Shown: positions 35,487 through 43,950, counted from the stretch's first letter. The stretch is 64,000 bases of DNA from Vagococcus fluvialis bH819 (GCF_900163795.1 NZ_FWFD01000018.1:23661-87660), one strand, 5' to 3'. Numbers and translations: made by a program. Notes: generated by a model from the sequence alone, not told the origin.

Positions 35487-36794
35487 ATGTCTGAATACTA
35501 CTTTAACTACGATAAAGAGCCTAGAGACGATATACTTTGTGTCGATATGAAATCCTTTTATGCCAGCGTTGAATGCGTAGAAAGAGGTCTAAATCCCTTA
35601 AAAACGATGCTTGTGGTTATGAGTAATGCAGAAAGTGGGGGAGGGTTAGCTTTAGCGACTTCTCCAATGGCAAAAAAGGTGCTAGGAATATCTAATGTGA
35701 CTAGAAAATATGATATGCCTTACCATAAAGACTTGTTGATTGTTCCTCCACGTATGAACCTTTATATCCAAAAGAATTTAGTCATTAATAATATCTTTCG
35801 TCAGTACGTATCAGATGAAGATATCCTGATCTATTCTATAGATGAAACATTTATTCGAATAACGGCTTCTAAAATACTATTTCATATGAATGCTTATGAG
35901 TTTGCGGCCCAATTCCAAAGAGAAATCTATCATGAAACTGGCTTGTTTTGTACAATCGGAATCGGGGACAATCCCTTGTTAAGTAAACTTGCTTTAGATA
36001 ATGAAGCTAAGAAAAACAAAGATATGATTGCTACCTGGAGATACGAAGATGTACCAAATACGGTCTGGCAAATTAAGAATATGACTGACTTTTGGGGCAT
36101 TAATACCAGGACTGAAAAAACATTAAATAATAAAGGCATTTACTCCATTAAAGAGTTAGCTAATTATGATTACTTCAATCTAAAGGCTAGCATGGGAATT
36201 ATGGGTGAACAACTATTCGCTCATAGTTGGGGTGTAGATAGAACGAAATTATCAGACGTGTACGTCCCTAAATCAAAATCTATAGGCAACAGTCAAGTTC
36301 TAATGAAAGACTATACAGACGTGTCAGAAATCAAAATAGTTATAAGGGAAATTGCTGAACAAGTGGCTACAAGGATACGTTCAAGTGGAAAACAAACGTC
36401 TTGTGTTAGACTAACCATAGGATACTCTAGATTTGATTCTGAACGTGGTTTTAACCGACAAATGACTATTCAACCTACTAATCAATCAAAGGAGTTAACG
36501 GCTCAATGTATGCGATTATTTGATAAGTTTTATAACCCAAAAATGGCAGTTAGAAATATAGCCATTAGTTACTCAAAATTAACAGATGATACGTCCCTTC
36601 AGTTAAATTTATTTGATGAACCAACAGAAATAATTGCTAACAAGGAGCTGGACGAGGTTGTCGATACAATCAGGAATCGGTATGGTTTTTCTTCCCTAGT
36701 ACATGCGAGTAGCTATGTGGAAGGTTCAACGGCATTAAAACGAGCTTCACTTGTCGGTGGGCATGCGGGCGGTAATGAAGGGATTAATCAATGA
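35487..36794 (+). CDS. uvrX: Y-family DNA polymerase (UvrX/UmuC-like)
   Basis: 435 residues. The palm motifs are clear: ILCVDMKSFYASVE (metal-binding Asp and the Phe-Tyr steric-gate area) and IYSIDETFI (Asp-Glu), followed by helix-hairpin-helix and little-finger regions. Homologues on enterococcal plasmids give UV resistance, e.g. the uvr gene of pAD1. AAAGGAAG precedes ATG 35487. Controlled by the SOS-type promoter; overlaps the next gene by four bases. Confidence 0.92.
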   Translation: MSEYYFNYDKEPRDDILCVDMKSFYASVECVERGLNPLKTMLVVMSNAESGGGLALATSPMAKKVLGISNVTRKYDMPYHKDLLIVPPRMNLYIQKNLVINNIFRQYVSDEDILIYSIDETFIRITASKILFHMNAYEFAAQFQREIYHETGLFCTIGIGDNPLLSKLALDNEAKKNKDMIATWRYEDVPNTVWQIKNMTDFWGINTRTEKTLNNKGIYSIKELANYDYFNLKASMGIMGEQLFAHSWGVDRTKLSDVYVPKSKSIGNSQVLMKDYTDVSEIKIVIREIAEQVATRIRSSGKQTSCVRLTIGYSRFDSERGFNRQMTIQPTNQSKELTAQCMRLFDKFYNPKMAVRNIAISYSKLTDDTSLQLNLFDEPTEIIANKELDEVVDTIRNRYGFSSLVHASSYVEGSTALKRASLVGGHAGGNEGINQ

Positions 36795-36991
36795 TATTCG
36801 ATAGGTTAGAAAAACAATTTTATGATTTGATTGCAGCGTTTGAAGCGGAGGAAATTACTTATAGCGAATTCGAGTATGAATTTGCTGCATTTGGTGATAA
36901 TACAGCCATTGCTGTTGGCGAAGAGCTGTTTACTTTTTGGGCCAATATACCAGGAGATTATCTTCAGCAAAGAAAAAATGAATTAATTTAA
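36791..36991 (+). CDS. 66-aa acidic protein in the polymerase operon
   Basis: Overlaps the polymerase stop (ATGA). Acidic and helical (FEAEEITYSEFEYEFAAFGD). Similar small genes commonly sit between a UvrX-like gene and a YolD-like gene on Firmicutes plasmids, but the role is unknown. Confidence 0.6.
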   Translation: MIFDRLEKQFYDLIAAFEAEEITYSEFEYEFAAFGDNTAIAVGEELFTFWANIPGDYLQQRKNELI

Positions 36992-37003
36992 AGAGGTGAG
37001 GAA

Positions 37004-37360
37004 ATGATTGAATTAAATGATTATTACGAGGATCGTGGGATTGTAAAGTACAATGGTTTCTATCTATCTGAACACACGGCAGATATTAATACAGCCTCAA
37101 TTGAAAGAAATAAAGTAATTGCTGGAAGAGATCAAATGTCAATGGAATTGATATTTGAAATTGTAGATTTTGCGATATATAAGAATAAACGAATCTCTAT
37201 TCAATTGAACATTAAAGATATTGAAGGTAATTTTTTAGAAGATTATACAGGTTTTGTGAGTGGTTATGATGAAAGGTTTATTTACCTTAATAATGTACCA
37301 GTTCCAATCTCACAAATAAGAAATATTGTTGAATTAGACGAAATCCCCTGGTTTAAGTAA
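37004..37360 (+). CDS. YolD-like protein
   Basis: 118 residues. The pattern YYEDRGIVKYNGFYLSEHTAD near the start and a small beta-barrel-like C-terminus (TGFVSGYDERFIYLNN) fit YolD-like proteins, which accompany Y-family polymerases in Bacillales and Lactobacillales. AGAGGTGAGG precedes the ATG. Ends the SOS operon before a terminator. Confidence 0.75.
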   Translation: MIELNDYYEDRGIVKYNGFYLSEHTADINTASIERNKVIAGRDQMSMELIFEIVDFAIYKNKRISIQLNIKDIEGNFLEDYTGFVSGYDERFIYLNNVPVPISQIRNIVELDEIPWFK

Positions 37361-37414
37361 AGTAATGTAATAGCCCTTTTGTCTTAATCTGTATCTGTAG
37401 TTATACTAATTTAA

Positions 37415-37449
37415 AAAGCTCTCAAGATAAGCATCTGAGAGCTTTATTT
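37415..37449 (+). terminator. Terminator of the polymerase operon
   Basis: AAAGCTCTCA (37415-37424) pairs with TGAGAGCTTT (37436-37445), then ATTTA. Lies 55 bases after the YolD-like stop. Confidence 0.75.
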
Positions 37450-37493
37450 AATAAATTTATATATGTAAATTAAAATTTTAGTAGAATATTCTG

Positions 37494-37931
37494 TTATTGA
37501 ACAACAGACAATAAATGATTTTTTAAACTATTTAGTTCTGATTCCTTATTTTCTTTAATTAAGTATTCTTCTTTATTTATCACCACTTTGTTTCCGTTTG
37601 ATATCTCTATATTGTATACAATTTTGTCTTTCTTATAAAAAACTATTTGATAATTAAATTGGCTTTGGTTAGGCGTCAATTTCATACTGAAGTTCTGTGC
37701 ATTCTCATCTTTTTTAACAAACAAAAGATTTACATTACCTATTAATGTTTTTAAAAAATTTTGATCTTCGGCTTCCCAATGCTTATCTTGGCCACTTCCA
37801 TCTTTAACTACAATCTTTACTTTATCAACTTCATCAACTGAGATAGTTGGCGGTGTACTCCCCTTACAGGCTGATAATATAACCAAGCAAATAACAAACA
37901 ATACAAAAATAATGGATTTATTTTTCTTCAT
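37494..37931 (-). CDS. Lipoprotein of unknown function
   Basis: 145 residues from ATG 37931 with GAGGGG eight bases upstream (the GTG three codons earlier overlaps that site). Signal sequence with lipobox ILSAC, then an acidic and Lys-rich domain of about 120 residues. No family recognised. Monocistronic, with its own promoter. Confidence 0.75.
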   Translation of the reverse strand: MKKNKSIIFVLFVICLVILSACKGSTPPTISVDEVDKVKIVVKDGSGQDKHWEAEDQNFLKTLIGNVNLLFVKKDENAQNFSMKLTPNQSQFNYQIVFYKKDKIVYNIEISNGNKVVINKEEYLIKENKESELNSLKNHLLSVVQ

Positions 37932-37964
37932 TGTAAACACCCCTCTTTATTAATAAATATATAA

Positions 37965-37973
37965 ATTATAACA
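37965..37973 (-). promoter_or_regulatory. Promoter of the lipoprotein gene
   Basis: The minus strand reads TATGTTATAAT, an extended -10 (TG, one base, TATAAT), 34 bases upstream of the start codon. Confidence 0.55.
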
Positions 37974-38018
37974 TAAATAACGATTAAATAAACATTTTTA
38001 ATTAAAACGTAATCAATA

Positions 38019-38065
38019 TTGACTTATTAAAAAATAGCGCTTACACTCATGTTGAGTTAACTCAA
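38019..38065 (+). promoter_or_regulatory. Promoter with palindromic operator for a secreted-protein gene
   Basis: -35 TTGACT (38019-38024), 17-base spacer, -10 TACACT (38042-38047). A perfect 14-bp palindrome TTGAGTTAACTCAA (38052-38065) covers the expected transcription start. The position suits a repressor site; the regulator is not identified. Confidence 0.65.
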
Positions 38066-38093
38066 AAAAATATTTTAACAAGGAGCTTAAGAA

Positions 38094-38741
38094 ATGAAAA
38101 TGAAATCGTTTATTACTACAACTTTAATTTGTTCCTCTCTTTTAGGTGTTCTAGCTGTTGGTCCATTTGCGTCGCTGAATGCTTCTGCTAGTGAAGTAGC
38201 AAAATCAGAAATTGTAACTAATGAGATAGATTTGAATTCTGATGAAGTATCAATATCAGAAAATATGACAAAAGACGAAATGCTACAATCTATTTTTGAT
38301 GAATTAGGAGTTTCTAAAGAACAAGCGGAACAAAATATTTTTAAAGGCAGTCAAAGAATGCTGCGTCAAGTAAATGAGGAAAACTTTGTTTTAGTTAGAG
38401 CAACTTGGCAAGATCGCCAAATCAATAATAGTGTTGAAGGGGGAACGGCATATTTCTATTGTAGAACTACTGAAAGTGGTGGGTTTAGAGCGATTAAAGA
38501 AATAATTTATGCTGGTTTTAACCATCCAAAATATGGATTTTCAGGTACGTTACAATATGGACTTCCTGATGCCAACCGTATTCACTATACATTGAATGGT
38601 GCTTTATATAATCATGCCACTACTAGTATTTCAGGTGGTGGAAGTGTAGGAGTAACTGGAGTAGGTTCTATTAATCTTAGCTCAACAGTAACTACTAACT
38701 TTGTTAAAAATGTATTTGTAACTAGAGACGTAAGATTTTAA
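38094..38741 (+). CDS. Secreted protein with propeptide-like region, unknown function
   Basis: 215 residues, AAGGAG before ATG 38094. Signal peptide with cleavage after ASA (about residue 32), an acidic region (about 33-90, NEIDLNSDEVSISENMTKDE), then a beta-rich domain (ATWQDRQINNSVEGGTAYFY) ending in a Gly/Ser/Thr/Val-rich segment (TTSISGGGSVGVTGVGSINL). The acidic part could be a propeptide. The design resembles that of the secreted protein at 42.0-42.9 kb. A bacteriocin, lysin or adhesin role is possible but unproven. Confidence 0.65.
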   Translation: MKMKSFITTTLICSSLLGVLAVGPFASLNASASEVAKSEIVTNEIDLNSDEVSISENMTKDEMLQSIFDELGVSKEQAEQNIFKGSQRMLRQVNEENFVLVRATWQDRQINNSVEGGTAYFYCRTTESGGFRAIKEIIYAGFNHPKYGFSGTLQYGLPDANRIHYTLNGALYNHATTSISGGGSVGVTGVGSINLSSTVTTNFVKNVFVTRDVRF

Positions 38742-38823
38742 GATTTCCTACATGTAAGTTATGTTATAAAGTTATCAAAGACTATAAAAATTAGGGTTTT
38801 ACATTGGGTGTATCCTAACCTTA

Positions 38824-38862
38824 AAACGAGCTAGTATTTTATTAATACTAGCTCGTTTTTTT
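38824..38862. terminator. Bidirectional terminator
   Basis: AAACGAGCTAGTATT (38824-38838) pairs perfectly with AATACTAGCTCGTTT (38844-38858), T7 on the right and A4 on the left. Serves the secreted-protein gene and possibly the leftward gene beyond. Confidence 0.88.
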
Positions 38863-38895
38863 ACAATATTAAAACTAAAAGATATACCTTCTCTA

Positions 38896-39429
38896 TCACT
38901 GAGATTGATTCTTTTTCCAATCATTTAAAATCTTTTCTTTTTCTGTTTTTTTGGAGTTCCATTTATTTATATTGTTTAAAGAAATATTTTCGCCAAAATA
39001 TAAAAATTCCGGAATATAGTCTATGCTTCCTTTTTTTTCTAAAACCTCATACTCTTCTAAAGTTAAAGAAGTGTCCCAGTAACGTTTTATGATGTTCTTT
39101 CTTTTCTTATAGTTAAGCGGCCATGTACGTTGCAATTCTAGATATATGCTATAACTAAAAACTCTTATTTTGCTACGGTCTAATTTTTCTGAATCAACTA
39201 TAAATATAGCATTATTAAAATGTACGTTTAAGTTTTTACCTAGTTCATTTTCTCTAAAAAAATAAATAGCCTTTTGTGTTTTAAATTCCTCGAATTCTTG
39301 TGGACGTTTGTTATCAAGTATTTTTCTTCTAATAAAGTTTTCAATATGATTTATGTCTTTTTTTCTAACATTTCTTAAGCCTTCAGTATTAATTTTTTTT
39401 CCTCTATTTGTTGTATGATACAATTTCAT
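38896..39429 (-). CDS. 177-aa protein, possibly ADP-ribosyltransferase-like
   Basis: Starts at ATG 39429. The beginning MKLYHTTNRGKKINTEGLRN resembles the LYHxT...GL entry motif of ART-fold and DarT/RNA 2'-phosphotransferase-like proteins. A later AIYFFRENELG and AIFIVDSEKL could supply the middle strand, with Glu in LEEYEVLE as a possible catalytic residue. No antitoxin gene is evident beside it. The family assignment is tentative. Confidence 0.4.
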   Translation of the reverse strand: MKLYHTTNRGKKINTEGLRNVRKKDINHIENFIRRKILDNKRPQEFEEFKTQKAIYFFRENELGKNLNVHFNNAIFIVDSEKLDRSKIRVFSYSIYLELQRTWPLNYKKRKNIIKRYWDTSLTLEEYEVLEKKGSIDYIPEFLYFGENISLNNINKWNSKKTEKEKILNDWKKNQSQ

Positions 39430-39554
39430 TTTCTAACTCCATTCTTTTTTATGTATAAAAAATACCAATAGATAACGTTGTGTCAAAACCTCTAAAATAG
39501 TTTTATACGTTGTATTTTATATATTTTAAATTCATATAATAGAGATTTTTCCAG

Positions 39555-39587
39555 CAAAAAAGCTCTCAGAATCAATCTGAAAGCTTT
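39555..39587 (-). terminator. Terminator of the parMR operon
   Basis: On the minus strand AAAGCTTTCAGA and TCTGAGAGCTTT form a stem with a short loop, followed by a T run (top-strand A run 39556-39560). It lies 20 bases after the parR stop. Confidence 0.75.
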
Positions 39588-39607
39588 AAATCTTTCTCCT
39601 TAACATA

Positions 39608-39895
39608 CTAATCACTACTTAAACCGTGAAATCCTTTAAAAGCAGATGATGAAGTATTATCTGCTTTTAAATTTTCTTCAGGTTCTTTGTTTACTTCTTG
39701 ATTGATAGTTGATTCCTGGTAAGAATTAATCATGTTGTGGTGTGTCATATAGAATTTCATAGCTTCTTTAAATTGAATAGCAATAGGTTTCTTTTTTTCC
39801 TCATAAGTGGACTCTAAAAATTCTAATATTTCTTTTTCATCAACTTTATTAGGGTTTAAACTTATCTCGATGCGTTTATTCTTTGGTTTTTCCAT
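39608..39895 (-). CDS. ParR-like partition adaptor
   Basis: 95 residues, 18 bases after the actin-like gene in the same direction. N-terminal RHH-like strand (KNKRIEISLNPNKVDEKEIL) and a helical centre; the acidic flexible C-terminus (EPEENLKADNTSSSAFKGFH) suits a filament-binding tail. Assigned by size, position and pattern; the direct sequence similarity is weak. Confidence 0.65.
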   Translation of the reverse strand: MEKPKNKRIEISLNPNKVDEKEILEFLESTYEEKKKPIAIQFKEAMKFYMTHHNMINSYQESTINQEVNKEPEENLKADNTSSSAFKGFHGLSSD

Positions 39896-39913
39896 TTAGG
39901 TAGTACTCCTTTT

Positions 39914-40993
39914 CTACTGTGTGAGACCATGTTTTAAATATCCTTTAACATTTGAAAATTGTCCTCCTTCACTATACAAAATTTTCATATTGTTAAAAGA
40001 AGAAGAAACAATATCTTTGTTTATTACTCTACTACCTCCACCGGTGAAAATCAAACAGTCAATTGATGAAAGATGTGGGAAACTAGTTTTTATTTCGTTT
40101 ACAGTGTGTTTTGTATATAAATCAATACATTTGACTAGATCATTGGTTAAATTTACAGTATTTTTTGATCCACTATAGCTATTTGGAGAGTAGATAAATT
40201 CTTTACCACCACTTTTAATCCCAGCAGTCACGCAGTTCTCTATTTCAAATATATTCGGTTTAATCGAACTATCAACGTCTAGAAATTCTTGAATCATATT
40301 GTATAAGGTCCACATGCCAGTATCCTTTTGTTGTCTTTCTCCAGTTTCCATTTTAAAATTTGTGACAATATCAAATAGTTTTGTTAAGCCACCAATATCT
40401 ATGACAGCAACTTTTTGTTTTGACAATTCCTCATTTTTAAAAGTTAGGTCGTCGTTTAAAATAGTATCGTAATAAGTTCCTACTGGTTGAGGAATTGCAT
40501 AAATTTTAGTTATTTCAACGTTAACAGTCTTTCCATTAATCTCTACTGAATGTTGTCTTTTTGCATATTCTTCAATAATTCGAAAATTTTCTTTTGAAAA
40601 ATCTTCGGAAGGAAAACCAATCACTAACTCAGCCTTTACAATATCCTCTAAAAATTCAGAAGCCAACTCACAAATACAAAAACTAAGCATATCCTTAAAA
40701 ATTTGACTTTCATAACGTTGTTTCCCAAAAGCTAAAGATTGTTCGATGTGTCCGTCTTTACCTAAAGAGTGGATGCCTTCACCAAAGTAATATGAAGAAG
40801 AGGAATGAATCATTTTGTATTTTTTTACACTTTCGTTCTTGTTAAAACTGTCAGCCCCAAAATCAAGCCTTCCTGAACCGTCCACAAACAAAGTATCAAT
40901 GTATCTTGAAGGTATAGATACAGCTTTACCACCATTTCTAATTATTTTAGCCGATTTATTTCCTAGATCAATTGCAAATATATTTTTAGTCAT
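39914..40993 (-). CDS. parM: ParM-type actin-like segregation ATPase
   Basis: 359 residues, similar to the length of staphylococcal pSK41 ParM. Actin-fold motifs are visible: phosphate-1 FAIDLGNKSAK (about 5-15), phosphate-2 VAVIDIGGLTKLFDIV, and adenosine motif LIFTGGGSRVI. Forms dynamic filaments for segregation of low-copy plasmids. Its start is 35 bases from the centromere-like palindromic site, so autoregulation through ParR is likely. Confidence 0.85.
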   Translation of the reverse strand: MTKNIFAIDLGNKSAKIIRNGGKAVSIPSRYIDTLFVDGSGRLDFGADSFNKNESVKKYKMIHSSSSYYFGEGIHSLGKDGHIEQSLAFGKQRYESQIFKDMLSFCICELASEFLEDIVKAELVIGFPSEDFSKENFRIIEEYAKRQHSVEINGKTVNVEITKIYAIPQPVGTYYDTILNDDLTFKNEELSKQKVAVIDIGGLTKLFDIVTNFKMETGERQQKDTGMWTLYNMIQEFLDVDSSIKPNIFEIENCVTAGIKSGGKEFIYSPNSYSGSKNTVNLTNDLVKCIDLYTKHTVNEIKTSFPHLSSIDCLIFTGGGSRVINKDIVSSSFNNMKILYSEGGQFSNVKGYLKHGLTQ

Positions 40994-41027
40994 TTAAAAA
41001 ACCTCTTTCATTTATTTATAAAACTAT

Positions 41028-41099
41028 ATTACCGTATCAAACAATACGTGTCAATCAAAATATACGTATCAAAATATACGTATATTTTGATACGGTAAT
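41028..41099. promoter_or_regulatory. parC-like centromere and operator region
   Basis: ATTACCGTATCAAA (41028-41041) and its complement TTTGATACGGTAAT (41086-41099) flank further ATACGTATCAAAATA-type units (41044-41083). All share the core TACGTATCAAA. Iterated sites right before parM are the standard place for ParR binding and promoter repression. Confidence 0.7.
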
Positions 41100-41110
41100 T
41101 ATTTCAAAAG

Positions 41111-41166
41111 TATAAAAAATACCCGTAACAAAAGCCTGAAGTTAAATGGCTTAAATTACGAGTATT
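41111..41166 (-). terminator. Minus-strand terminator-like hairpin beyond parC
   Basis: AATACCCGTAA (41118-41128) pairs with TTACGAGTATT (41156-41166), with an inner AAGCC/GGCTT stem. On the minus strand the C-A mismatch becomes a G-U pair and T5 follows. It would stop leftward transcripts entering the par region, though no leftward gene is seen beyond it. Confidence 0.45.
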
Positions 41167-41321
41167 TATGTTTTTGTGGTCTTTGATAATCTTGATTGTT
41201 GGTACTAACTCTTGTATAAGGGTTTACTATAGTAATTAATATGATTTACTGCTTTTTTAGATTTGAACATTTTAAATTATTATTGTACTAAATCATATAG
41301 ATTAAAATGCAATATTAAATA

Positions 41322-41330
41322 TGTTATAAT
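41322..41330 (+). promoter_or_regulatory. Extended -10 promoter
   Basis: TGTTATAAT ending at 41330, about 60 bases before the next start codon. The 220 bases between it and the par site contain no other feature I can support. Confidence 0.55.
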
Positions 41331-41393
41331 ATTGTTTAATAAAGTCAGTTACACCCTCGGAAAAATACAGAAATATATAACTAGGAGGCAAAA

Positions 41394-41828
41394 ATGAAAA
41401 AAATTACAGTGATAGCTATTGTGCCTATTGTAATATTGGCGCTTTTGAGTTATATTTTCTACAGTTCTAGTATAGAGGAATCTTACAAAGAAGAGGGAAC
41501 AAAACCTACTGACTATGTTATTAAAATTGGTGATAACTATACTCTTGATAAAACGTCTGCTAAAGAATCATCTTTAGTTTATCAAAATGGAAATGATAGG
41601 CGTTCAATGAATATAGATTATTTAGTAAAATTAAATTGGAATGACAACTATATTATATACTCAAAAAAAGAGAATGTATTTAAAAGACAGTATTGTATTA
41701 TACAAAAAGTCACTGGTGATGTTGTTTATACTACTTCTAGGTTAAAAGAATTTGAAAAAGAACTAAAAGATAGAAACATTGAAAAAGAATTATTAAAACT
41801 ATCCAAATTTGATTGGTATCTTCCATAA
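41394..41828 (+). CDS. Membrane-anchored or secreted hypothetical protein
   Basis: 144 residues; AGGAGG before ATG 41394. One N-terminal hydrophobic segment (TVIAIVPIVILALLSYIFYS) without a lipobox, then a mixed extracytoplasmic domain of about 115 residues with one Cys. Own promoter and terminator. Function unknown. Confidence 0.65.
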   Translation: MKKITVIAIVPIVILALLSYIFYSSSIEESYKEEGTKPTDYVIKIGDNYTLDKTSAKESSLVYQNGNDRRSMNIDYLVKLNWNDNYIIYSKKENVFKRQYCIIQKVTGDVVYTTSRLKEFEKELKDRNIEKELLKLSKFDWYLP

Positions 41829-41867
41829 TAAGAAAATACTTTGATTTACAAGAACAGTATACAATCG

Positions 41868-41921
41868 AAAAGTAGCTTGAACCAAAATCATTTTTGATTT
41901 TTAGGTTCAAGCTACTTTTTT
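41868..41921. terminator. Bidirectional terminator
   Basis: AAAAGTAGCTTGAACC (41868-41883) pairs perfectly with GGTTCAAGCTACTTTT (41904-41919), T-rich after and A-rich before. Shared by the rightward membrane protein gene and the leftward secreted-protein gene. Confidence 0.88.
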
Positions 41922-42001
41922 AATTTTTCTAAATTTTCTTACTTCAAAAACACTTTCCTTTTAAAAATGTAAAATGAGAATTTCTTATTTAGTCAATAAC
42001 A

Positions 42002-42916
42002 TTAGCTATTATATGCAATCGTAATATTATAGTTTCCTATTAAACCAAGTGTTTGCATTCCAAAAGCATAATTATTAACAAAACCTGTTTTTATACTATC
42101 ATAATTCATTAAGGCAAAGTCATAATAATCTGTAATTATAGTATAGACTTTAAATCCTCCATTAGACTGACGAACGTATTGGGTTGAATAATTTACATGA
42201 GCCAATGCGTAATATGGATCACCTGAGGTAAAATAATACGTTCCGGATTTAGTTGCAGTATTTACATTGGGTTTATCACGAACATTTACTTTCCACCAAT
42301 TAAAATCCTGGCCCGCAAAACCATTATCAGTACAAAGCTGTTTAGCCCAGGCATTATTTTTCGAAAGATGATTCGCTGGTTTAGTGAAAGGAATAGCTAC
42401 TTCAGCATGACGCATATACATTGCAGCATTTGGATAACCTCCAGCTTTTACTAAAGTTGCACCTGCATTCCAATAAGTTCTAGCAGCAGTTACTGTTATT
42501 TCGATTGGACCACGACTTGCTAAGAGATTGTTACTACTAGGCATCGCTCTTTCACTAAGCATTCTATTGTATGCCTCTTCTTGATTTGCTTCGTTATCAA
42601 TGAGAAGTTCTTGAATTAATGAGTTGATTTCTTCGGATGTTATTAGTTCATTATTTTGAGCATCAGAAATAATTTGATTAGCCACTTGAGAAACTTGTGG
42701 ATTTTGTAATGCTGTGTCATCAATCATCGATTGTGTTTCGTCACTAATAATAAGCTCCTCATTTGAGCTATAGGGGTTATTAGCTACGTATTCTTCGTTA
42801 GGAGCCTTTATTTCATTTAGTATGGCTTCTCCTGTAGAGTCCGCAAAAGCATTACTAGTTATTCCTATTCCTAACAAAATTATCATACCTGTAAAAATAT
42901 AAAAGTTTTTTTTCAT
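42002..42916 (-). CDS. Secreted protein with acidic propeptide-like region, unknown function
   Basis: 304 residues from ATG 42916 (AGGAG 11 bases upstream; a GTG four codons earlier lies within that site). Signal peptide ending NAFA-DS. An acidic region (about 25-135: LNEIKAPNEEYVANNPYSSN..., EEAYNRMLSERAMPSSNN) precedes a compact Tyr/Trp-rich domain (ITVTAARTYWNAGATLVKAG, NYSTQYVRQSNGGFKVYTII). The domain architecture resembles the 38.1-kb protein. I recognise no family. Confidence 0.65.
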   Translation of the reverse strand: MKKNFYIFTGMIILLGIGITSNAFADSTGEAILNEIKAPNEEYVANNPYSSNEELIISDETQSMIDDTALQNPQVSQVANQIISDAQNNELITSEEINSLIQELLIDNEANQEEAYNRMLSERAMPSSNNLLASRGPIEITVTAARTYWNAGATLVKAGGYPNAAMYMRHAEVAIPFTKPANHLSKNNAWAKQLCTDNGFAGQDFNWWKVNVRDKPNVNTATKSGTYYFTSGDPYYALAHVNYSTQYVRQSNGGFKVYTIITDYYDFALMNYDSIKTGFVNNYAFGMQTLGLIGNYNITIAYNS

Positions 42917-42948
42917 TTGTAAAATCACTCCTTTATTTGATATAAGGA

Positions 42949-42957
42949 ATTATAACA
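42949..42957 (-). promoter_or_regulatory. Promoter of the leftward secreted-protein gene
   Basis: The minus strand reads GATGTTATAAT, an extended -10, about 33 bases before the start codon. Confidence 0.55.
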
Positions 42958-43486
42958 TCTAGTTAAGCGTTTACATTACGTTTTTCCTAAACGATAAATT
43001 TAATATCTTAAACGTTCTCTAAATTTTTTTTATAATAAACCCGATTTTACGCATGAGCATAAGAACTTAATTCTCTGATGTGGCTTCTATAGATAAATCG
43101 AAATTTCTAAAGGTAATCTTATGTCTATGTAAATTATAGGTGTACCTCAATCATACAGATAGGCAGATTGACTTAATCAGCTATTGAACGTCTTATTAGG
43201 GTGTGTGATAATGATATGTAAGTCTAGTATTCAACTAATTAAGGATGAATTATATAACAATTTGTTGACAGAAATGTTCAGGGAATTCACAATCTTGTTA
43301 AAAATGAAAAAGGTGTTAAATCAAGGTTCTAATGTTCATTTTTAGCTAGACCAATTTAAAATCACAATGTTGGTCATTTTTAAGCACGTGGTTAGTGCTA
43401 GTTGTTTTAATAAGCATTATGTTAACTATTTTTTAGCAATTTAAAGTGTGATTAACATGAGAGGCATTATAACGAGTTGGTTTTGA
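42958..43486. other. Gene-poor spacer
   Basis: About 530 bases with no convincing gene. One 44-codon frame at 43211-43345 lacks a ribosome binding site and recognisable content. No strong repeats or hairpins found. Probably decayed sequence plus the upstream region of the HxlR gene. Confidence 0.5.
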
Positions 43487-43495
43487 TGTTATAAT
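43487..43495 (+). promoter_or_regulatory. Promoter of the HxlR-family gene
   Basis: TGTTATAAT with TATAAT at 43490-43495, an extended -10, about 30 bases before the start codon. Confidence 0.55.
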
Positions 43496-43527
43496 TAAAA
43501 CAATAACTTTTATTTAGGAGTATTGAT

Positions 43528-43857
43528 ATGGAGAAAAATACACATGAAAATTGCCCTGTAGCGACTACCTTAAATTTACTAAGTAATAAGTGGAAAATAC
43601 TGATTATTCGAGAACTTTTAGATACGACTAAAAGGTATGGAGAGCTTAAAAGAAATATTCAAGGTGTTAGTGAAAAGATGTTAAGTCAAAGTCTTAAAGA
43701 AATGGAACAAGACAAATTGATAAAGAGAACCGTTTATGCTGAAGTTCCCCCAAAAGTCGAATATTCTTTATCAGAAATTGGAGACACTCTACGTCCTATT
43801 ATAAATTCAATGAAGTTATGGGGAGTAGAATATCAAGAAAAAATATCTCAAAACTAA
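43528..43857 (+). CDS. HxlR-family winged-helix regulator
   Basis: 109 residues; TTAGGAG before ATG 43528. Typical pattern: a Cys near the N-terminus (HENCPVATTLNLLSNKWKIL), then LIIRELLDTTKRYGELKRNI, VSEKMLSQSLKEMEQDKLI, VEYSLSEIGDTLRPII and MKLWGVEY. HxlR regulators often respond to electrophiles or quinones and control a neighbouring gene; the neighbour here is cut by an IS element. Confidence 0.92.
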   Translation: MEKNTHENCPVATTLNLLSNKWKILIIRELLDTTKRYGELKRNIQGVSEKMLSQSLKEMEQDKLIKRTVYAEVPPKVEYSLSEIGDTLRPIINSMKLWGVEYQEKISQN

Positions 43858-43863
43858 CTAAAA

Positions 43864-43903
43864 AGTAAGTAGCTAACTAAAAAGTGGCTACTTACTATTT
43901 TTT
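43864..43903 (+). terminator. Terminator after the HxlR gene
   Basis: AGTAAGTAGC (43864-43873) pairs with GCTACTTACT (43887-43896), then ATTTTTTT. Confidence 0.85.
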
Positions 43904-43950
43904 TGTAGTCTGCTTATAATGGCTTTAATAAATATTTGGAGGTAATTTCC

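Noticed and set aside
35356..35550. Plus-strand 64-codon frame over the SOS promoter and start of the polymerase gene
   Set aside because: It overlaps the promoter and a certain gene in another frame.
43211..43345. 44-codon plus-strand frame
   Set aside because: No ribosome binding site, no recognisable features, and in a gene-poor spacer.
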